64,000 bases of DNA, taken from NCBI GenBank assembly GCA_943327755.2, contig CALPYF020000001.1, forward strand, positions 124,001-188,000, written 5' to 3'. The notes beneath the pieces are model-generated. The model was not told where the DNA came from. It did no database searches and worked only from the letters and a program-made list of their open reading frames with translations. This document shows positions 30,900 through 38,423 of the stretch, in pieces. This DNA is from Deinococcus hopiensis KR-140. GTDB lineage: Bacteria > Deinococcota > Deinococci > Deinococcales > Deinococcaceae. How positions within the stretch are numbered: position 1 is the stretch's first letter; each line of letters opens with the position of its first letter. The position numbers were made by a program, and so were the translations under genes.

Positions 30900-31919
30900 T
30901 TATGCCCGCTGTCTGGCTTTCAGCGCGCCTTTCTGCTGGAGGTACTCGGCGATCTGCACGGCGTTCAGCGCCGCGCCTTTCAGGAGCTGGTCGCCCGCGA
31001 CGAACAGGTCGATGCCGCCGTCGAACACCAGGGACTCGCGGATGCGGCCCACCTCGACGTCGTACTTGCCGCTGGCGGTCAGGGGCATCGGGTACAGCTT
31101 GCCTTCCGGGTTGTCGCGCACCTCGACCCCGGCGGCCCCGCCCAGCAGGTCGCGGATGGCTTCGGGGGCGGCGGGGCGTTCGAGTTCCAGGGTGATGGCC
31201 TCGCTGTGGGTGCGGAGGGTGGGGATGCGGACGGCGGTGCAGCTGATCTTCAGGCTGTCGTCCCCGATGATCTTGCGGGTCTCCCACGCGACCTTCATTT
31301 CCTCCTTGGTGTACCCGTTGTCCTGGAAGGAGTCGATGTGCGGGATGACGTTGAACGGGATGGGGTGGGCGAACACGCTGGCCTGCGCCTGTTCGCCGTT
31401 CAGTTCGGCGCGGGTCTGGTCGAGCAGTTCCTCCATGCCTTTGGCGCCCGCGCCGCTGGTCGCCTGGTAGGTGCTGACGATCATGCGTTTCACGCCGTAC
31501 GCGCGGTGAATGGGGGCCACGGCGACCACGGCGATGGCGGTCGTGCAGTTCGGGTTCGCGATGATGCCCTTGTGGTTCAGGGCGGCGTCGCCGTTCACCT
31601 CGGGCACGACCAGGGGCACGTCGGCGTCGTAGCGGAAGGCGCTGCTGTTGTCGATCACGACCGCGCCACCCTCCACCCACTTCGGGGCCAGGGCCTTGCT
31701 GATGCTGCCGCCGGCCGACGCGAGGATCACGTCCGCGTCGATGGCGCCCTCGGGCGTGACCTGCACGGTCAGGGGCTGGCCCTTGAAGGTCAGCTGCGTG
31801 CCCGCGCTGCGCGGGCTGGCAAACAGGAGCAGTTCGTCGAACTGCAGCGTGCTGTTTTCCAGCACCTTGAGAAGTTCGTGGCCCACCGCTCCGGTCGCTC
31901 CGACAATCGCTACGCGCAT
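30900..31919 (-). CDS. asd: Aspartate-semialdehyde dehydrogenase
   Basis: A 339-residue ASADH that makes aspartate semialdehyde, the branch point to lysine/DAP, threonine, methionine and isoleucine. NADP-binding GATGAVGHELL is at residues 7-17. The active-site Cys is in ANPNCTTA (about 127-134) and the substrate-binding RIPTLRTHSE region is present. AAGGAG lies six bases before the ATG. Directly upstream are a terminator, an antiterminator and a Thr-rich leader ORF, so expression is probably set by attenuation. Confidence 0.96.
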   Translation of the reverse strand: MRVAIVGATGAVGHELLKVLENSTLQFDELLLFASPRSAGTQLTFKGQPLTVQVTPEGAIDADVILASAGGSISKALAPKWVEGGAVVIDNSSAFRYDADVPLVVPEVNGDAALNHKGIIANPNCTTAIAVVAVAPIHRAYGVKRMIVSTYQATSGAGAKGMEELLDQTRAELNGEQAQASVFAHPIPFNVIPHIDSFQDNGYTKEEMKVAWETRKIIGDDSLKISCTAVRIPTLRTHSEAITLELERPAAPEAIRDLLGGAAGVEVRDNPEGKLYPMPLTASGKYDVEVGRIRESLVFDGGIDLFVAGDQLLKGAALNAVQIAEYLQQKGALKARQRA

Positions 31920-31936
31920 GCTCGTCTCCTTGAATG

Positions 31937-31986
31937 AAAAAACCGCCCGGCGTGTCTCGCGGGGCGGCTGTCAATCGACACCGCCC
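31937..31986 (-). promoter_or_regulatory. Mutually exclusive antiterminator and terminator hairpins of the asd leader
   Basis: Reading the minus strand, GGGCGGTGTC (31986-31977) can pair with GACA-g-CCGCCC (31972-31962), an antiterminator. The same CCGCCC (31967-31962) can instead pair with GGGCGG (31948-31943), helped by GCG/CGC inside, giving a terminator followed by six T (31942-31937). The first arm begins immediately after the leader ORF stop. A ribosome that finishes the leader would cover it and let the terminator form; a ribosome stalled on the Thr codons would leave it free. The geometry is that of classical attenuation. Confidence 0.85.
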
Positions 31987-32016
31987 TCACGGGGTAATGG
32001 TGGTCATGACGGTCAT
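31987..32016 (-). CDS. asd leader peptide (M-T-V-M-T-T-I-T-P)
   Basis: A nine-codon ORF with TGA stop; four of nine codons are Thr, with Ile, Val and an internal Met. It ends exactly where the antiterminator's first arm starts. It has no Shine-Dalgarno. Its ATG is seven bases downstream of the -10 box, so translation probably starts at the mRNA 5' end (leaderless). Thr, Ile and Met are all end products of the pathway that begins with asd, which fits a sensing peptide like thrL of enterobacteria. Confidence 0.8.
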   Translation of the reverse strand: MTVMTTITP

Positions 32017-32023
32017 GCGCCCC

Positions 32024-32052
32024 AGCGTAGGGGCTGCCCGGGTGGGGGTCAA
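32024..32052 (-). promoter_or_regulatory. asd leader promoter
   Basis: On the minus strand, TTGACC (32052-32047), a 17-base spacer and TACGCT (32029-32024). GCCCC and GGGGC flank the -10 box. The expected transcription start coincides with the leader ATG. Confidence 0.75.
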
Positions 32053-32101
32053 GGCTGCCTGCCTAGCGTGAAGGGACGGTGGGTGGCCTCGGAGGGCGGG
32101 G

Positions 32102-32626
32102 TCAGCTGCGTCCTGTCGTGTCGCCGACGCCCTGGTGGATGCAGGGCCCGGCGGTGGGGACGGTCAGGGTGATGGTCGTCTGGTAGGTGAACGTGTTCAT
32201 GTCGAGCGCCCCGTCCCGCTGGACGGTCAGCGTTCCGAACGTCCGGGGGTCGAGGCTCTGGGTGGCGAGCCAGTCCGTCAGGTCGCGGACCTGTGGGCTG
32301 CTCAGGTTCAGGCAGGTGCGTCCGGCGCGGCCCAGGAACTCCTGCATCAGATTCAGTTGCGTTCCGCTGAGGGCGTGTCTGGGCACGGTGATCTTCAGGT
32401 CGCGGATGGGTTGTTTCGGCGCGGCGCTCGTGAGGAACGCGAAGAAGAAGTCCGGTTCGGTCAGGCTCCGCACGATGAACCCGTCGTGCCCGGTCTTCCA
32501 GATCGCCGTGCCGGTCACGGCCACCTGCGCCAGCGTGGTCGGCGCGGCGCGGCCCGGGGCGGGAGCGGTCTGGGCCTGGGCGGCAGGCAGAGTGAGCAGG
32601 GCAGCCAGAAGCAGGGCGTGGGGCAT
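32102..32626 (-). CDS. Secreted hypothetical protein
   Basis: A 174-residue protein with a cleavable signal peptide (about 1-19, ending AQAQ). The mature part is probably beta-rich with two Cys (TCLNL, PCIHQ) that may form a disulfide in the envelope. No family is recognised. TACCGT lies five bases before the ATG. Confidence 0.7.
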   Translation of the reverse strand: MPHALLLAALLTLPAAQAQTAPAPGRAAPTTLAQVAVTGTAIWKTGHDGFIVRSLTEPDFFFAFLTSAAPKQPIRDLKITVPRHALSGTQLNLMQEFLGRAGRTCLNLSSPQVRDLTDWLATQSLDPRTFGTLTVQRDGALDMNTFTYQTTITLTVPTAGPCIHQGVGDTTGRS

Positions 32627-32671
32627 GCCTCACGGTACGCGGCAGGACGGACCGGAGTTGCCTCAGGTGCG

Positions 32672-32971
32672 TTACTTGCGGCGGCGCAGGAAGCTCAGCC
32701 AGCCGGCGCGTTCGGGCTGCCGGGCGGGGGCGAAGTCCTCCATCCTGATTTCCGCTTCGGGGTGCGGCGCGGCTTCCCAGCCGTACTCGGTGGCGATCAG
32801 GCCGCCCAGGCGTCCGGCGGCGTACAGGGCGTGCGTGCGTTCCTGTTCCTCGGTGACGGCGCGGGGGTCGGCGAGGGACTGCAGCATGGCCTGCAGGCTC
32901 TCGTCGTCGCAGGCCCAGTGGCCCTGGGTGAAGGTGGCTTCCTTGCCGTACACGCGAATCCTGGCCGTCAT
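32672..32971 (-). CDS. Hypothetical protein, 99 aa
   Basis: A small cytoplasmic protein. The N-terminal strands (ARIRVYGKEATFTQGHWACDD) are followed by a helix and a basic C-terminus (LSFLRRRK). The ATG at 32971 is supported by GAGG at 6-7 base spacing. An upstream in-frame ATG would add a Pro/His-rich stretch and is rejected. Function unknown. Confidence 0.68.
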   Translation of the reverse strand: MTARIRVYGKEATFTQGHWACDDESLQAMLQSLADPRAVTEEQERTHALYAAGRLGGLIATEYGWEAAPHPEAEIRMEDFAPARQPERAGWLSFLRRRK

Positions 32972-33109
32972 ACGTTCCTCGGGGTGCCCGCCCGCGCGGG
33001 CTGGTGGGTGGGGTGGGTTGTGGGACGCGGTCAGCATAGCGTACAGGGCACGCAAATGCAGGGGCAGGTGCGGCCGTCACGCTGCACCTGCCCCTGCGCC
33101 GGGTGAGGA

Positions 33110-33700
33110 TCAGACTTTCTGGCCGAAGCGGCGTTCGTTCCCGGCGGTCAGGCGGCCCACGTTGTCACGGTGTTGCCAGATCAGCAGCGCGGCCAGGGCC
33201 GTCATGACGACGCCCAGCCACCCGGGACCGACCAGGAAGGCCGTGAAGGCCGCCGCGATGGAGGCCAGGATGCTCCCGGCGGACACGAAGCGCGTGAGCC
33301 ACACGGTGGCCATGAAGATCACGAAGAACGCCAGGCCCGCGACCGGGAGCAGCGCCGCGACCGCGCCGAAGGTCGTGGCGACGCCCTTGCCGCCCCGGAA
33401 GCGCAGGAACGGGCTGAAGTTGTGCCCGATCACCGCGGCGACGCCGCAGGCGGCCATGACGGGCAGGCCCAGTCCCAGTTCGTACGCGGCCAGGACAGCC
33501 AGGGCGCCTTTCAGGATGTCGAAGGCGGCCACGACCAGCGCGGGGCCGTTGCCCAGGGAACGCTGGATGTTGGTTGCGCCGCTGTTGCCACTGCCGACCT
33601 TGCGGATGTCCACGCCGCGCGTGCGGGCCAGCCACGCGGCGGCGGGGATCGCCCCGAACAGGTACGAGCACAGAACCGTCAGCACGGCAAAAAGGGTCAC
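33110..33700 (-). CDS. plsY: Glycerol-3-phosphate acyltransferase PlsY
   Basis: A 196-residue integral membrane acyltransferase using acyl-phosphate to acylate glycerol-3-phosphate, the first step of phospholipid synthesis. The three PlsY motifs are visible: KVGSGNSGATN, FRGGKGVATTFG, and a late motif near the C-terminus (QHRDNVGRL). I prefer the GTG at 33700 because TATCAT lies six bases upstream and the product then begins just before the first membrane helix. An in-frame GTG at 33718 overlaps that box. Confidence 0.93.
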   Translation of the reverse strand: MTLFAVLTVLCSYLFGAIPAAAWLARTRGVDIRKVGSGNSGATNIQRSLGNGPALVVAAFDILKGALAVLAAYELGLGLPVMAACGVAAVIGHNFSPFLRFRGGKGVATTFGAVAALLPVAGLAFFVIFMATVWLTRFVSAGSILASIAAAFTAFLVGPGWLGVVMTALAALLIWQHRDNVGRLTAGNERRFGQKV

Positions 33701-33778
33701 GTTCGCATGATAGGGCACCGGTCTTACACCGGGTTGACGGCGCGCGGGTCGTGGTTGGCCTGGGCGTGGGCCGCTGGC

Positions 33779-34411
33779 CTACGTCCGGGGTGCGCGGCGT
33801 TTCCCGGTTTCTTCCAGCAGGCGCAGGCCGAACGTGAACGCGACGAGGGCGACGGACATGGCGTACAGCGGTCCCAGCTGGTCGGTCCCGGCGGTGATGC
33901 CGTGCGCGGTGAGCAGCGCGAAGGCGGGGTACGCGGTCAGGTGCAGGGCCTTCCACACGCGGGAATTCAGGCGGCGGCGGGCGCGGGTGCTGAGGATCAC
34001 CAGGGCCAGTCCGTACAGGCCCAGGGTGCCCAGCGCGACCGGCAGGGGCAGGACCGTGCTCTGGCCGGGGATCAGGACGGCCAGCAGCGACTGCGGGTAC
34101 GTGGCGTCCACCGTCAGGAGGAGGCCGTGCAGCAGGCCCAGGGCGAGGGCGAAGCCACTGGCGACGCCGTGCCATCCGGCCTGCTGGGCGCGGCTCAGCC
34201 ACGCGGGGGCGTACCGGCTGCCCAGCAGCGCCCCGGTCGCGGTCGTGACGGCCAGCAGCAGGTACGCGACGGTGCCGGTGGCGCGGTTCAGGCTCCAGGC
34301 GAGGGTGTGCGGGCCGAGGTGCAGCCAGCACGCGACGTACGCGAGGCCGAAGGCCAGCAGCAGCGTGGCGGTCAGGGTGGTGTTGCGCTCGTCGTCCAGC
34401 ACGCTGTTCAT
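33779..34411 (-). CDS. MsrQ/YedZ-like ferric reductase-type membrane protein
   Basis: A 210-residue protein with about six membrane segments and conserved heme-ligand-type histidines (GWHGVASGFAL, LGLLHGLLL, ALHLTAYPAFALLTAHG). This matches the ferric-reductase-like domain of MsrQ, the quinol-oxidising heme subunit that feeds MsrP. No msrP is next to it. The upstream neighbours are apbE and a small membrane protein, so it may serve a different flavinylated partner. The gap to apbE is 26 bases. Confidence 0.8.
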   Translation of the reverse strand: MNSVLDDERNTTLTATLLLAFGLAYVACWLHLGPHTLAWSLNRATGTVAYLLLAVTTATGALLGSRYAPAWLSRAQQAGWHGVASGFALALGLLHGLLLTVDATYPQSLLAVLIPGQSTVLPLPVALGTLGLYGLALVILSTRARRRLNSRVWKALHLTAYPAFALLTAHGITAGTDQLGPLYAMSVALVAFTFGLRLLEETGKRRAPRT

Positions 34412-34437
34412 GCCGGGTCTGCCGGGTGGGCGGGTGG

Positions 34438-35298
34438 TCACGCGGCCCACCTCCCCCAGGTGCCGTCCGTCCAGGCGTGCGCGCGGGCGTGACGGTCGAA
34501 GGCGATGACCTGTGTGCCGGGCGGGGCGAGGTCGCGCAGCAGGTCGTCCGCGCCCAGCAGCGCCACTTTCGCCAGCGTCTCCGCGACGGTCACGCGGCCC
34601 GTGACCACCGTGACCTGCACCCAGGGCGTGGTGGCGGGCCGGGCGGTGCGCGGGTCGATCAGGTGGTGCCCGCCCGCCCACGCGCGCGTCAGGACGCTGC
34701 TGGTCGCCACACCACCCACGTCCGCGCCGACGTTCAGGTACAGCGGCGAGCCGTCCGGCGTGCGCACGCCCAGCGTGCCGGGCCGCGTGAACTGCGTGTG
34801 CAGGTCGCCGCCCGCGTCCAGCAGCGCGTCCCCACTCAGGAAACGGGCGGCCTGCGCGGCGATCCAGCTCTTGGCGGTGCCGCCCAGGTCCAGCCGCACG
34901 CCCCGCGGCAGGCGGATCAAGTCGTCCTGCACGGTCACGCCCGCCAGGGTGTCCAGGTCCGGCACGGGCGCGGCCGGTCGCATGGGGCCCGCGCCGGGGG
35001 CAGTGGTGTACCCGGCGGCCTCCAGGGCGCCGAGCACGGCGGGTGTGATCAGACCGCGTGTGCGCCGCGCCACGTCCAAGGCGTGGATCAGGGCCAGTCG
35101 CAGGTCGGCGGGCGGGTCACGCAGTTCGCCCCGCGCGTTCAGTTCGGTCAGCGGGGACGGCCGGAAGCGGGTCAGCAGGGCCTCCAGTCGGCGGACCTCA
35201 CGCAGCGCCGCGAACGCCCCGGCGCCCTGCGCGCGGACGGTGGTGCCCAGGGCGTGCAGGCTCAGGTCAGGCAGAATCGGGTCAGAGGAGGGCGTCAT
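34438..35298 (-). CDS. apbE: FAD:protein FMN transferase ApbE
   Basis: A 286-residue ApbE-family flavin transferase that attaches FMN through a phosphoester to Thr/Ser of exported redox proteins. Visible are LDLGGTAKSWIAAQA (the conserved GxxxKG-like helix), DAGGDLHT, ATSSVLTRAW and HHLIDPRT, with the Asp/Thr Mg site near the C-terminus (VTVAETLAKVALL). No lipoprotein signal is seen, unlike many ApbEs. The start is one base after the stop of the 105-aa gene, so the two are in an operon. Confidence 0.88.
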   Translation of the reverse strand: MTPSSDPILPDLSLHALGTTVRAQGAGAFAALREVRRLEALLTRFRPSPLTELNARGELRDPPADLRLALIHALDVARRTRGLITPAVLGALEAAGYTTAPGAGPMRPAAPVPDLDTLAGVTVQDDLIRLPRGVRLDLGGTAKSWIAAQAARFLSGDALLDAGGDLHTQFTRPGTLGVRTPDGSPLYLNVGADVGGVATSSVLTRAWAGGHHLIDPRTARPATTPWVQVTVVTGRVTVAETLAKVALLGADDLLRDLAPPGTQVIAFDRHARAHAWTDGTWGRWAA

Positions 35299-35299
35299 G

Positions 35300-35617
35300 T
35301 CACGACCCCCGCGACCAGCCGCGCGCACTCTGCGCGGGCTGCGAGTCGAACGAGCCCTGCAGCGCGGCCTGCGTCCAGTCGTCACCGCTGGCCTGCCAGT
35401 CGTCCTGCTGCCCGCCGCTCTGTGTCGGGGCACTGGCCCAGGCATCCGTGGTGTCGGACTGTACCGCTGCCTGGGCTGTGCTGGCGTGCGCGCTGCGGTC
35501 CAGCCACAGGGTCGTCAGGCCCAGCGACAGGCTCCCGGTCAGCAGCAGCAGCGTGCCGGTCGCGCGGCGGGCGTCGAAGAGCTTCAGGGGCGGGCGGGCA
35601 GGGGGCCTGGGCGTCAT
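35300..35617 (-). CDS. Small single-span membrane protein upstream of apbE
   Basis: A 105-residue protein: basic N-terminus, one membrane segment (about 20-38), then an external Ser/Thr/Gln/Asp-rich region of about 60 residues. It has no recognised FMN_bind domain. Its place at the head of the apbE-msrQ operon makes it a possible flavin acceptor or electron-transfer partner, but no flavinylation motif is evident. Confidence 0.65.
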   Translation of the reverse strand: MTPRPPARPPLKLFDARRATGTLLLLTGSLSLGLTTLWLDRSAHASTAQAAVQSDTTDAWASAPTQSGGQQDDWQASGDDWTQAALQGSFDSQPAQSARGWSRGS

Positions 35618-35686
35618 GCCTCACGGTGCGCCCCCCCGGTTAAACCGCCGCGAAGGCCGCAGAACATTGAAGGTACCCTGAAGGGC

Positions 35687-36112
35687 ATGTGGGCCCAGCA
35701 CACCCTGACCCTCCCCGCGCGGCGGCGCGGCTTTCACCTCATCACCCGCGAGATCGTCGGGGCCGTCCCGGAACTGGGGCGCACCCGCGCCGGACTGCTG
35801 CATGTGTTCATCCAGCACACCAGCGCCAGCCTCACCCTGAACGAGAACGCCAGCCCCGACGTCCGCGCCGACTTCGAGACCTACTTCAATCACGCCGTGC
35901 CCGACGGCTGGGCACCCTTCCAGCACACCCTGGAAGGGGAGGACGACATGGCCGCGCACATCAAGGCCAGCCTCCTGGGCCCCAGCCTGACCCTGCCCGT
36001 CCAGCAGGGCCGCCTCGCGCTGGGCACGTGGCAGGGCGTGTACCTCTGCGAACACCGTGACCACGGCGGACCGAGACGCCTGATCCTCACGCTGAACGGC
36101 GAGCCGATCTGA
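35687..36112 (+). CDS. YjbQ family (UPF0047) protein
   Basis: A 141-residue protein spanning the full YjbQ family: FHLITREIVGAV, then VFIQHTSASLTLNENASPDV (conserved His/Thr/Ser site), DDMAAHIKASLLG and WQGVYLCEHRDHGGPR. Weak thiamine phosphate synthase activity has been reported for homologues; the true role is unknown. TACCCT lies seven bases before the ATG. Confidence 0.92.
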   Translation: MWAQHTLTLPARRRGFHLITREIVGAVPELGRTRAGLLHVFIQHTSASLTLNENASPDVRADFETYFNHAVPDGWAPFQHTLEGEDDMAAHIKASLLGPSLTLPVQQGRLALGTWQGVYLCEHRDHGGPRRLILTLNGEPI

Positions 36113-36165
36113 CGCCCGGTCCACCCACAGTAAACAAGTCCTGCCGGATGGGCTGACATTTCCCG

Positions 36166-36202
36166 TACACTGAGGCACGGTGCTGCGCGCCGTGTTTTTT
36201 TT
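36166..36202 (+). terminator. Intrinsic terminator overlapping a candidate purA promoter
   Basis: CACGGTGC (36176-36183), loop TGC, GCGCCGTG (36187-36194), then eight T (36195-36202), a strong terminator after yjbQ. A TACACT box (36166-36171) just upstream would start transcripts inside the 5' arm, so purA mRNAs from it would lack the complete stem and escape termination. Confidence 0.75.
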
Positions 36203-36259
36203 GCCGGGCTTCAGGCCGGGCGAAGGAGGCAAGTCTGTGCGCGTGGCCGGAGGGCTGAG

Positions 36260-37477
<1,218 letters not shown>

Positions 37478-37487
37478 CGGCTTCCTG

Positions 37488-37539
37488 GCAGGGCGGGAGG
37501 GGTTCCCTGACTGGGGGGCTCCTCCCGTTTCTGCCCTGC
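37488..37539 (+). terminator. Terminator-like nested hairpin after purA
   Basis: GCAGGGC (37488-37494) pairs with GCCCTGC (37533-37539), enclosing CGGGAGG (37494-37500) and CCTCCCG (37521-37527) followed by TTT. Confidence 0.6.
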
Positions 37540-37574
37540 ATGCCTTTTGACAGTTGGCGGGCCGCGCGGGGGCC

Positions 37575-37580
37575 TACACT
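37575..37580 (+). promoter_or_regulatory. Candidate -10 box for folE
   Basis: TACACT at 37575-37580. A TTGACA lies 22 bases upstream, too far for a standard promoter, so the -35 assignment is uncertain. Confidence 0.35.
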
Positions 37581-37630
37581 CCGCGCATTCATGTTCGCGC
37601 CGCTGAGGGCGGGGTGAGAAGGAGAAGGTC

Positions 37631-38242
<612 letters not shown>

Positions 38243-38423
38243 GCAGTCGCCCGGTCACACCGGAGATGCGGGTTGGGTCGCCGCAGTTCAGGACTGGCGG
38301 GGGCCTGCGCCGGCTCCCGCGGCCCTGTGCAGTTCGCGGGTCGACCGGCCGCGCGTCTCCATCTGACCGGGCAGTGAGACAGATGTAAGGTACGGTGGCG
38401 TAGGGTGCCCTGTCGGAGATGCC

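Noticed and set aside
37553..37580. TTGACA...TACACT as a complete folE promoter
   Set aside because: The 22-base spacing is too long for a normal sigma-A promoter, so only the -10 box was listed, with low confidence.
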